A DNA stretch of 64,000 nt from Chitinophagales bacterium (lineage in GTDB: Bacteria; Bacteroidota; Bacteroidia; Chitinophagales; CAIODY01): the NCBI GenBank assembly GCA_947452995.1, contig CANGEV010000001.1, positions 124,001 to 188,000 of the forward strand, written 5' to 3'. Shown piece after piece: positions 44,282-51,621 of the stretch. The notes under the pieces were generated by a model. It saw only the letters and a list, made by a program, of their open reading frames with translations, was not told where the DNA came from and did not search any database. The position numbers and the translations under genes were made by a program. Numbering within the stretch: position 1 is the stretch's first letter; every line of letters starts with the position of its first letter.

Positions 44282-45259
44282 ATGAGACAAATCGCTTTCC
44301 GTCAGGCTCTTCGTGAAGCCATGCAAGAAGAAATGCGTCGCGATAACCGCATCTATCTAATGGGTGAGGAAGTGGCGCAATATAATGGTGCCTATAAAGT
44401 TTCTCAAGGTATGCTTGATGAATTCGGTCCTAAACGTGTAATCGACACACCTATTGCTGAGTTAGGTTTCGCAGGTATTGCAGTAGGCTCTGCCATGAAC
44501 GGCTGCCGCCCTATTGTAGAATTCATGACTTGGAACTTCGCAGTACTTGCCTTTGATCAAATCGTAAACAGCGCCGCAAAAATGCGTGCGATGTCTGCTG
44601 GTCAATTTGGCAACCCAATTGTTTTCCGTGGTCCTTCTGGTTCTGCTGGTCAATTAGGCGCTCAACACTCACAGGTTTTCGAATCTTGGATGGCTAATGT
44701 TCCTGGATTAAAAGTAATATCTCCTTCAAATCCTTATGATGCCAAAGGCCTTTTAAAATCGGCTATCTTGGATGAAGATCCTATATGTTTCATGGAAAGT
44801 GAAATGATGTATGGTGACATGGGTGAAGTTCCTGAAGAAGAATATTATATCCCAATCGGGAAAGCCGACGTTAAACGTGCTGGAACAGATGTAACATTGA
44901 TTTCTTTCAATAAAATGATGAAGGTTGCTTTAGCAGCTGCTGAAGAATTAGAAAAAGAAGGAATCAGTGCAGAAGTAATCGATCTTCGCACCATCCGCCC
45001 GCTAGATATGCAAACCATTATCGAATCTGTTAAAAAGACAAATCGTGTGGTAATTGTTGAAGAATCTTGGCCTTTTGGTGCTGTTTGTACAGAAATCGCA
45101 TATCGTATCCAAAAGGATGCATTTGATTATTTGGATGCGCCTATTCGTCGTGTAAATGGTGCTGATTCATCTATGCACTATGCACCAAATTTGGTTGCTG
45201 CTTATTTGCCAGACACAACAAAAGTTGTAAAAGTCGTTAAAGAAATTCTTTACCGATAA
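44282..45259 (+). CDS. pdhB: Pyruvate dehydrogenase E1 component, beta subunit
   Basis: 325 residues, the E1-beta partner in oxidative decarboxylation of pyruvate (or a closely related 2-oxo acid) by the thiamine-diphosphate E1 heterotetramer. Motifs are MGEEVAQYNGAYKVSQGM (with the cofactor-contacting Glu), DTPIAELGFAGIAVGSA, FRGPSGSAGQLGAQHSQ and the C-terminal EESWPFGAVCTEI domain. The alpha subunit, E2 and E3 are not in this window; in many Bacteroidota pdhB is separate from pdhA, so this is not odd. It ends at a terminator formed inside the convergent folA gene. Confidence 0.92.
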   Translation: MRQIAFRQALREAMQEEMRRDNRIYLMGEEVAQYNGAYKVSQGMLDEFGPKRVIDTPIAELGFAGIAVGSAMNGCRPIVEFMTWNFAVLAFDQIVNSAAKMRAMSAGQFGNPIVFRGPSGSAGQLGAQHSQVFESWMANVPGLKVISPSNPYDAKGLLKSAILDEDPICFMESEMMYGDMGEVPEEEYYIPIGKADVKRAGTDVTLISFNKMMKVALAAAEELEKEGISAEVIDLRTIRPLDMQTIIESVKKTNRVVIVEESWPFGAVCTEIAYRIQKDAFDYLDAPIRRVNGADSSMHYAPNLVAAYLPDTTKVVKVVKEILYR

Positions 45260-45280
45260 TAATATTAAAGACCAACACAA

Positions 45281-45766
45281 TTAAATGCGTTCGAAAACCT
45301 TAAAGGTTACATCGAACGCATTTTTTTCGTCCGAAAGTACCGTTTCTGACTCTATTTCACGCCAATCATTCGGATTCAAAGACGGGAAATAAGTATCCGC
45401 ATTCGTGGCCTGAGTATGAACACGTGTTAAGTATACTCGGTTGGCGACTCTTAATGTCTGTGAATATATTTGGCCACCGCCTATTATAAAAATTGTTTCT
45501 GTTGAATTAAATAACTGAATTGCTTCATCGATTGATTTTAAAACCTCCGCTCCTTCAATATTCAAATCACTTCTTGAAATAATAATATTTCGTCTATTAG
45601 GCAACAAACGACCAATAGATTCAAATGTTTTTCTACCCATAATTACAGGGTGTCCTGAAGTAATCTTTTTGAAATATTTTAAATCGACAGGCAAATGCCA
45701 TGGCATTTGATTACCAAATCCTATAGCGTTATTTTCGTCTGCCGCAACTATTAAATGAATGGGCAT
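45281..45766 (-). CDS. folA: Dihydrofolate reductase FolA
   Basis: 161 residues. It regenerates tetrahydrofolate using NADPH. Signatures are IVAADENNAIGFGNQMPWHLPVDLKYFK (the acidic active-site residue follows as D in VDLKYF), GHPVIMGRKTFESIGRLLP, NIIISR, and the IIGGGQIY glycine pair. The last 14 codons form half of a strong hairpin. The gene starts 2 bp after the stop of the LegC-like aminotransferase on the same strand, so they are probably co-transcribed. ThyA, the partner enzyme, lies at 53623. Confidence 0.96.
   Translation of the reverse strand: MPIHLIVAADENNAIGFGNQMPWHLPVDLKYFKKITSGHPVIMGRKTFESIGRLLPNRRNIIISRSDLNIEGAEVLKSIDEAIQLFNSTETIFIIGGGQIYSQTLRVANRVYLTRVHTQATNADTYFPSLNPNDWREIESETVLSDEKNAFDVTFKVFERI
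45283..45327 (+). terminator. Strong terminator for pdhB embedded in the 3' coding end of folA
   Basis: A 12-bp perfect stem AAATGCGTTCGA (45283-45294) / TCGAACGCATTT (45312-45323), with an internal AACCTT/AAGGTT pairing, followed on the plus strand by four more T's (seven T's in all at 45321-45327). The whole hairpin is the last 14 codons and stop of folA read in antisense. It is 23 bp after the pdhB stop. Confidence 0.8.
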
Positions 45767-45768
45767 AA

Positions 45769-46905
45769 TTAAGCTTTAAAATATGCCTTAATTACATTCA
45801 CAACAGCAGCCATTTCTTCGTCTGTAATCCCTGTACTACAAGGAATACTTAGACAATCCTTATAAACTGAATTTGAAACATCTTCTAGGTTATAATACCA
45901 ATTATTTTTGAACATACTTAGCTGATTCATAGGCATCCAAAACGGACGGCTAATGATATCAGCTTTTTTCATGGCCTCTAACAATTGACGGGAATGTTTA
46001 GACTTGAAAGTAAAAAGCCATTCATTAACTTTCACATCACTATCAACGTGCTGAAAAGTAATATCTCCAACACCTTGTAGTGCATTTCTGTAATAGTCTG
46101 CGATGTATTTCTTCTTCGTCAAAAATTCAGGTAATTGTTCCATTTGAGCTACACCAACTGCCGCCAATATATTTACCAGACGATAATTATAACCAATTTC
46201 ATCATGTATATATTCCTCAGGATGTATTTTTGCTTGAGTAGTTAAATGTTTAGCACGCTTCGCTAACGCTTCATCATTCGTTACAATCATACCTCCCCCA
46301 CCTGTGGAAATGATTTTATTTCCATTGTACGAAAAACAGCCCATCAAACCGAAAGTTCCGGTATGCTTACCTTTATAATAACTTCCTAATGATTCAGTAC
46401 TATCCTCAATTACGGGAATAAAAAACTCATCAGCTAAGGACATCATACGATCCATGTCAGCCACATTTCCCAAAACATGAACAGGCATCAAACAAGCGAT
46501 CCTTTTTCCATCCTTCTTAGCATAACAATGTCCATCTTTTGTGAATGTTTCCGTACGAAGAAAACGTTCCAACAAATCTAAATCCATTTGCCAAGTATCA
46601 GCCTTAACATCCATCAGCAACGACTCTGCGTTCATATAAGCCACCGCATTAGCCGTCGCAATGAAAGTGATGTTAGGAATGATTACATAATCTCCGGCTT
46701 CGACACCAATTAAACGTTGACAAACTTGTAATGCAGTAGTTCCATTCATACAAGCGACTGCATATTTCGCACCTGTGAATGCAGCCATTTGTTCCTCAAA
46801 TCGATTGACATAACTTCCTACACTGCTGATCCAGCCCGTATCTAAACAGTCCTTCACATACTTCCATTCATTACCCGCCAAATGCGGAACACTTAAAGGT
46901 ATCAT
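45769..46905 (-). CDS. LegC-family aminotransferase (DegT/DnrJ/EryC1 superfamily)
   Basis: 378 residues. This PLP enzyme aminates a 4-keto nucleotide sugar, as LegC does in legionaminate/bacillosamine-type pathways. The start IPLSVPHLAGNEWKYVKDCLDTGWISSVG matches the LegC subgroup. The PLP lysine is in GCFSYNGNKIISTGGGGMIV. No other sugar-pathway gene (dehydratase, synthase, epimerase) is within reach, and it is flanked by folA and pruA, so its pathway partners are elsewhere. It starts 24 bp after the stop of pruA. Confidence 0.85.
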   Translation of the reverse strand: MIPLSVPHLAGNEWKYVKDCLDTGWISSVGSYVNRFEEQMAAFTGAKYAVACMNGTTALQVCQRLIGVEAGDYVIIPNITFIATANAVAYMNAESLLMDVKADTWQMDLDLLERFLRTETFTKDGHCYAKKDGKRIACLMPVHVLGNVADMDRMMSLADEFFIPVIEDSTESLGSYYKGKHTGTFGLMGCFSYNGNKIISTGGGGMIVTNDEALAKRAKHLTTQAKIHPEEYIHDEIGYNYRLVNILAAVGVAQMEQLPEFLTKKKYIADYYRNALQGVGDITFQHVDSDVKVNEWLFTFKSKHSRQLLEAMKKADIISRPFWMPMNQLSMFKNNWYYNLEDVSNSVYKDCLSIPCSTGITDEEMAAVVNVIKAYFKA

Positions 46906-46929
46906 AACAATCGCTTGAGAGTTTATTAA

Positions 46930-48552
46930 TTAGTCGTTCGCCAAAAACGGATAGGTATATTCTGTCGGCGGATTAAATGTTTCTTTAATTGTACGAGCAG
47001 ATACCCAACGATATAAATTCAAAATAGAACCTGCTTTATCATTCGTACCAGACTTACGTCCTCCGCCAAAAGGCTGTTGACCCACAACGGCTCCGGTAGG
47101 TTTATCATTGATATAGAAATTACCTGCTGCATGACGAAGTGCACGTAAGGTCTTTTCGACCGCAGTTCTATCCTGCGCGATAATAGCCCCTGTCAATGCA
47201 TATGATGATGTACTATCAACGACTTTCAAAATCGAATCAAACTCGTTTTCAGGGTAAGTATAAATTGTTAATACTGGTCCAAAAATCTCTTCACACATCG
47301 TCAAATATTTAGGATCGGTCGTTTCAATAACTGTTGGCTGAATAAAATAACCTTCAGACTTATCATAAGTGCCACCAACTAATATTTTACATGTAGCATC
47401 TTGTTTAGCTTGATCAATGAAGCCAGCAATTTTATCAAAGGCTCTTTCGTCTATAACAGCATTCACAAAATTTCCAAAATCTTCTGTAGTGCCAACTTTA
47501 AAGCTTTTCACGTCGGCAACTAATTTCGCTTTAATTGCTTCTGATAAATTACTCGGCAAGTACGCACGGGAAGCCGCAGAACATTTCTGACCTTGATATT
47601 CAAATGCACCACGACTTAATGCTGTTGCAGCAACATCAACATGGGCACTTGGATGTACCAGTACAAAATCCTTCCCGCCAGTTTCACCAACAATACGTGG
47701 GTAGCTCTTATACTTAGCAATATTTTCCCCAATCGTCTTCCACATGAAGTTAAAGGTATTCGTACTTCCAGTAAAATGAACACCTGCGAAGTCAGGATGA
47801 GAAAACACTTTCTCTCCTACCATCGGGCCATCCCCATAGACAACATTTATTACCCCTGCAGGTAAACCAGCTTCCATTAATATTTCCATCATCACATTGG
47901 CAGAATATATTTGCGTATCTGAAGGTTTCCATAATACGGTATTACCCAACATAGCTGCTGAAGTTGGCAAATTAGCCCCAATAGCTGTAAAGTTGAATGG
48001 TGTAACAGCAAACACAAAACCTTCTAGTGGACGATATTCTACACGATTCCACATACCCGGTGCTGACACGGGCTGCTGCGCATATAGTTCATACATAAAC
48101 TGAACATTGAAGCGCAAGAAATCAATCAACTCACACGCCGCATCAATCTCAGCCTGAAACGCGTTCTTACTTTGCCCCAACATAGTGGCCGCATTCATTT
48201 TATAGCGATACTTAGTAGTTAACAAATCGGCAGCCTTCAAAAAGATAGCCGCTCTTTGTTCCATAGGCATGAACTCCCAATCATGCTTAGCAGCCAAACA
48301 TGAAGCGATAGCAGCTTCCACATTCGCACTTGTGCCTTTGTGGAAGTATCCAAGTGTACGTTTTATTTCATGTGGGGGATGAATCCTTTGTTTATCTCCA
48401 GTACGAACAGCTTCTCCATTAATCCACATTGGAATATCCACCTCTTGCGATTTCAACTCTGCCAATGCAGCCTTTAATGCTTTACGTTCATTACTACCCG
48501 GTCCGTAATTTAATACCGGTTCATTTTTAGCAGCAGGAATTTGATATAACAT
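46930..48552 (-). CDS. pruA: L-glutamate gamma-semialdehyde dehydrogenase (1-pyrroline-5-carboxylate dehydrogenase)
   Basis: 540 residues, an aldehyde dehydrogenase. It oxidises P5C/glutamate semialdehyde to glutamate, completing proline breakdown begun by the proline dehydrogenase at 31188. Motifs are the MWINGEAVRTGDKQRIHPPHE N-terminus, AVTPFNFTAIGANLPTSAA, the VGETGGKDFVLVHP glutamate block, the catalytic Cys in FEYQGQKCSAASRAYLP and CEEIFGPVLTIYTYP. The two steps are encoded 14 kb apart and on opposite strands here rather than in one operon. Confidence 0.95.
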   Translation of the reverse strand: MLYQIPAAKNEPVLNYGPGSNERKALKAALAELKSQEVDIPMWINGEAVRTGDKQRIHPPHEIKRTLGYFHKGTSANVEAAIASCLAAKHDWEFMPMEQRAAIFLKAADLLTTKYRYKMNAATMLGQSKNAFQAEIDAACELIDFLRFNVQFMYELYAQQPVSAPGMWNRVEYRPLEGFVFAVTPFNFTAIGANLPTSAAMLGNTVLWKPSDTQIYSANVMMEILMEAGLPAGVINVVYGDGPMVGEKVFSHPDFAGVHFTGSTNTFNFMWKTIGENIAKYKSYPRIVGETGGKDFVLVHPSAHVDVAATALSRGAFEYQGQKCSAASRAYLPSNLSEAIKAKLVADVKSFKVGTTEDFGNFVNAVIDERAFDKIAGFIDQAKQDATCKILVGGTYDKSEGYFIQPTVIETTDPKYLTMCEEIFGPVLTIYTYPENEFDSILKVVDSTSSYALTGAIIAQDRTAVEKTLRALRHAAGNFYINDKPTGAVVGQQPFGGGRKSGTNDKAGSILNLYRWVSARTIKETFNPPTEYTYPFLAND

Positions 48553-48660
48553 GTCTTAGTATTTAATAGTACAAATGTACAAAAGGCTTAGGAGAATAAA
48601 AGGCAAATTAAGTTGCTTTTATGCTAACATTAAACGAATTTTGTAAAACAATAACTCCTT

Positions 48661-48912
48661 ATGAAATCACTTTCATTCCGCCTTGTATTAACGCTATGTC
48701 TTCTTTTGATAGTCGGAACTGTTCTTGCTCAATGCCCGATGTGTGGTGAAGCTGCTAGAACGTCCTTAAAAGAAGGAAATACAACAGCAAAGGGATTAAA
48801 CGCAGGAATATTATACCTTTTACTTGGCCCATATCTAATGGTTATGACGGGTGCAATTCTATGGTATATAAAAAGAAAGAAAGCTAAAAAAGCGCTTTCA
48901 GAAACGGTATAA
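48661..48912 (+). CDS. Small membrane protein with CPMC motif
   Basis: 83 residues. A signal peptide (to about residue 23, ending VLAQ) is followed directly by CPMCGEAARTS, then a single C-terminal membrane helix (about 50-70) and a basic tail (KRKKAKKA). It resembles a widespread Bacteroidota mini-protein with a CxMC motif after the signal peptide, often near respiratory or copper genes. The two cysteines could bind copper or heme or act as a thiol pair on the periplasmic face. No partner gene is adjacent, and the next gene is convergent. Function unknown. Confidence 0.75.
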   Translation: MKSLSFRLVLTLCLLLIVGTVLAQCPMCGEAARTSLKEGNTTAKGLNAGILYLLLGPYLMVMTGAILWYIKRKKAKKALSETV

Positions 48913-48913
48913 A

Positions 48914-49417
48914 CTAATTCTTTATCAATTCTTCAAATTCATAATTTGTTGTATCCATAGTAGAATTGTCAATCTTTTGTAAAGACAAACTACTAATGCT
49001 TTGACCAAGGTAGCCTGACCCGCGATATACACTTGTACCACTATGAATCGTATCTAACAAGTAACTTTTTAAATCGGCTTGAATTCTCAATTTAAAGGGC
49101 AAGCTCCATGTTTTGGCACTATCGGTAACTGTCAACTGCATTAGCATTGCACTATCACCAGTTGAAGTATAAATGGCATGCCAACTGTGGTAGGCATTTT
49201 TATCCTGATCCACTCCATCGCCAACAAAATCACCCACAAATTGAACACGCAATTGTTGTCCGCAATCAGCTCCATTGTATCCCATCGGACAAATGCAATT
49301 ACCATCCAAACATGCGCCTCCATGTTTACAGACGACACCAACACAAGGATCTTTTGCACAACTCCAAACAGAAAACCCAATAATAGCACTCACTAAAAAC
49401 AACTTATACCAGTTCAT
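48914..49417 (-). CDS. Lipoprotein with an EGF-like domain
   Basis: 167 residues. The signal peptide ends in a lipobox (FSVWSC, Cys20). A six-cysteine EGF-like module follows at once (CVGVVCKHGGACLDGNCICP, then GYNGADCG; about 24-53). The remaining roughly 110 residues are beta-rich with no clear motif. Bacteroidota carry many such surface or periplasmic lipoproteins of unknown role. A consensus promoter lies upstream. It is convergent with the CPMC gene with one base between the stops. Confidence 0.8.
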   Translation of the reverse strand: MNWYKLFLVSAIIGFSVWSCAKDPCVGVVCKHGGACLDGNCICPMGYNGADCGQQLRVQFVGDFVGDGVDQDKNAYHSWHAIYTSTGDSAMLMQLTVTDSAKTWSLPFKLRIQADLKSYLLDTIHSGTSVYRGSGYLGQSISSLSLQKIDNSTMDTTNYEFEELIKN

Positions 49418-49437
49418 ATTTTAACAATCTATTGTAA

Positions 49438-49468
49438 CAAAAGTACTGATTCCTTCGTATCGTGCAAA
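49438..49468 (-). promoter_or_regulatory. Promoter of the EGF-like lipoprotein gene
   Basis: On the minus strand TTTG (49465-49468), 19 bp, TACTTTTG (49438-49445), a full consensus. It is about 20 bp before the ATG at 49417. Confidence 0.7.
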
Positions 49469-49566
49469 TTAATATACAGAACTTTGATGTGAGTTAATAA
49501 TTACCCTCTACAAAAGCCCTTCTTAAGAAAGCTTCTGTGTATTTTTAAATCAAACATTTTAAGCCA

Positions 49567-50304
49567 ATGAACAACTTCATTTTATTCTTGTTGCAAAGCA
49601 CCGAAACCGCAGTAACTTCTGTTGCTGCCACTGCTAATGAAATCGCAAATACTGTTGCTGCAGAAGCCCCCAAAGCCGCGAATCAACCAACATCGCTTTT
49701 AGATCTTCTAACAAAAGGAGGAGTGATTATGATTCCTATCGCCATTTTACTTATTGGCGCTATTTATGTTTTCATTGAGCGTTTTATAACCATTTCTAAG
49801 GCTGGTAAAGTAGATGACCGTTTCATGAATGTTGTTAAAGACCATATTGCTAATGGAAATATTCAAGCGGCAAAATCCTATTGTCGTGGATTTAATCATC
49901 CCGTAGCACGTGTCGTTGAAAAAGGCATCGACCGAATTGGTAAGCCAATTAAGGATATTGAAAGAAGTATGGAAAACGTTGCGAAACTTGAAATTTATAA
50001 AATGGAGCGTTGGTTAAACATCCTGTCTATCATTGCAGGTATTGCACCAATGTTCGGTTTCTTAGGAACAATCGCAGGTATGCTTAAATTGTTTGATGAA
50101 GTAGCAAGTGCAAACGTATTGAGTATCGGTACAATCGCGGGCGGTATTAATGTTAAGATGGTTACTTCAGCAGCAGGCTTGATGGTAGGTATCCTTGCAT
50201 TCGTATTTTACAACTCTTTAAACGCTATGATCGACCGAGTTGTAAATAAAATCGAAAATTCTTCGTTTGAATTTGTGGATTTATTGCACGAACCATCTCA
50301 TTAA
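49567..50304 (+). CDS. exbB: MotA/TolQ/ExbB proton channel protein
   Basis: 245 residues. A short Ala/Thr-rich N-terminus (about 10-38) precedes three membrane helices: about 50-70 (GGVIMIPIAILLIGAIYVF), about 155-180 (ILSIIAGIAPMFGFLGTIAGM) and about 200-225. The GFLGTIAGML block is the family hallmark. With ExbD it conducts protons to drive TonB. It is first of a plus-strand exbB-exbD-tonB cluster spaced 18 and 12 bp. Confidence 0.93.
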   Translation: MNNFILFLLQSTETAVTSVAATANEIANTVAAEAPKAANQPTSLLDLLTKGGVIMIPIAILLIGAIYVFIERFITISKAGKVDDRFMNVVKDHIANGNIQAAKSYCRGFNHPVARVVEKGIDRIGKPIKDIERSMENVAKLEIYKMERWLNILSIIAGIAPMFGFLGTIAGMLKLFDEVASANVLSIGTIAGGINVKMVTSAAGLMVGILAFVFYNSLNAMIDRVVNKIENSSFEFVDLLHEPSH

Positions 50305-50322
50305 TATTAGAACAATAGCACC

Positions 50323-50715
50323 ATGAATCTTCGCAGAAGACATAAACACAATGCAGAGGTATATGTACACTCACTGAGTGATATCCTCTTTTTCTTGCTA
50401 TTCTTCTTTTTATTGGCTTCTATTTTGGCTAATCCCAATGTAATTAAGTTGCCTTTACCGAAAGCAAATAGCAATACTACAAGTAAACAAACTGTTGTTG
50501 TAAGTATTAAAGCGGATAACACCTATTTTGTTGCAACTACGCAAGTAAATGCTGACCAACTAGCAGACGCCATCAAGCCTTACCTAGGCGATCAATTGGA
50601 CCCTTCTATCGTAATAAACGCTGAAAAGTCTGTCCCTATTGAAAACGTTGTGTTCGTTCTTAAAATCGCGCGTGACCTAAAAGTTAAAGCAGTTTTAGCC
50701 ACCGAACACGAATAA
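50323..50715 (+). CDS. exbD: Biopolymer transport protein ExbD/TolR
   Basis: 130 residues. It has a short cytoplasmic start (MNLRRRHKHNAEVYVHSLSDILFFLLFFFL) with the conserved Asp in the single membrane helix (SDILFFL, about 19-25), the proton-handling residue, and a periplasmic alpha/beta domain (about 45-130). It pairs with the ExbB 18 bp upstream and the TonB-like gene 12 bp downstream. Confidence 0.93.
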   Translation: MNLRRRHKHNAEVYVHSLSDILFFLLFFFLLASILANPNVIKLPLPKANSNTTSKQTVVVSIKADNTYFVATTQVNADQLADAIKPYLGDQLDPSIVINAEKSVPIENVVFVLKIARDLKVKAVLATEHE

Positions 50716-50727
50716 ATCATTGTTCCT

Positions 50728-51621
50728 ATGATTACAACCTATTCACAAAACGAAACTAAAAAGCACCTTATAGCTGGTAGTTCTACCATTGGGATAATTG
50801 TTGCTTTATTTCTCGTTTTGTACTTCGTGCAATATAAATTTCCGGCCCCTCCTCCGATTCTGGAAGAAATGGGAATGGAGGTTAATTTAGGGAATAGTGA
50901 TAACGGCAGCGGCGAAGAGCAACCTTTATCTGCAGAAGCAGAAAGCGCTACCGCAGGAGGTGAACTAGCGCAAGCTGGCGGGGGCGGTGATACAGACCCG
51001 CAGAATTTGGAAACAAATGAAAATGATCCAGACTCTGCCCCTGTGAAAACGAACAATAAAAACAAAAATAAAAGCAGCATTAAGTCGAAACCAACCGACA
51101 AGCCTAGTAAAAATCCTCAACCAAGCCCTGAAGAAATTGAACAACAAAAACAGGCTAAAATAGCTGCGGCTAATAAGGCTAAAGCAGATGCTGTTAAAAA
51201 CAAGCTTCGCAATGCTTTGAACAAAACAAATTCAAGCACCAGCGAAGGCACAGGCACCGGCACCGGTGATATGGGAGCTCCGGATGGTGATCCAAATGCT
51301 ACTAACCATATTGGTGATCATTCTTATGGTCCTGGTACACAAGGCACAGGTTGGAGTATTAATGGACTGAAAGGGCGCACACCAAGAAGTAAAAGTATTC
51401 CTAAAGAGAACTCGCAAGAAACAGGTAAAGTAGCCATTCAAATCACCGTCAATAAAAACGGTAAAGTAGTAAAGGCAATTTATGTTGAGAGAGGATCTAC
51501 TACTTCAAATTCTACATTAAAAGCAGCCGCAATCAAGGCAGCTCAAGGCTGGATATTCAATGAAAAGTCTGGAGAGGAAGACGAGACCGGTGTTATCGTA
51601 TTTAACTTCAGAAACCGTTAG
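50728..51621 (+). CDS. tonB: TonB-family energy transducer
   Basis: 297 residues. An N-terminal membrane helix (about 14-34) is followed by a long linker (about 40-215) rich in Gly, Ser, Glu, Asn, Lys and Pro, which spans the periplasm, and a C-terminal TonB domain (about 225-297: AIQITVNKNGKVVKAIYV, AAIKAAQGWIFNE). The linker has an unusual GTGTGTG run near residue 175 and few of the Pro-Lys repeats of E. coli TonB. It completes the cluster with ExbB/ExbD. Its stop interlocks with the convergent PorE-like gene (TTAG). Confidence 0.88.
   Translation: MITTYSQNETKKHLIAGSSTIGIIVALFLVLYFVQYKFPAPPPILEEMGMEVNLGNSDNGSGEEQPLSAEAESATAGGELAQAGGGGDTDPQNLETNENDPDSAPVKTNNKNKNKSSIKSKPTDKPSKNPQPSPEEIEQQKQAKIAAANKAKADAVKNKLRNALNKTNSSTSEGTGTGTGDMGAPDGDPNATNHIGDHSYGPGTQGTGWSINGLKGRTPRSKSIPKENSQETGKVAIQITVNKNGKVVKAIYVERGSTTSNSTLKAAAIKAAQGWIFNEKSGEEDETGVIVFNFRNR

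Noticed and set aside
50739-51147. Hydrophobic antisense frames opposite tonB
   Set aside because: They arise from the Gly/Pro/Ser-rich linker read in reverse; no independent evidence of coding.
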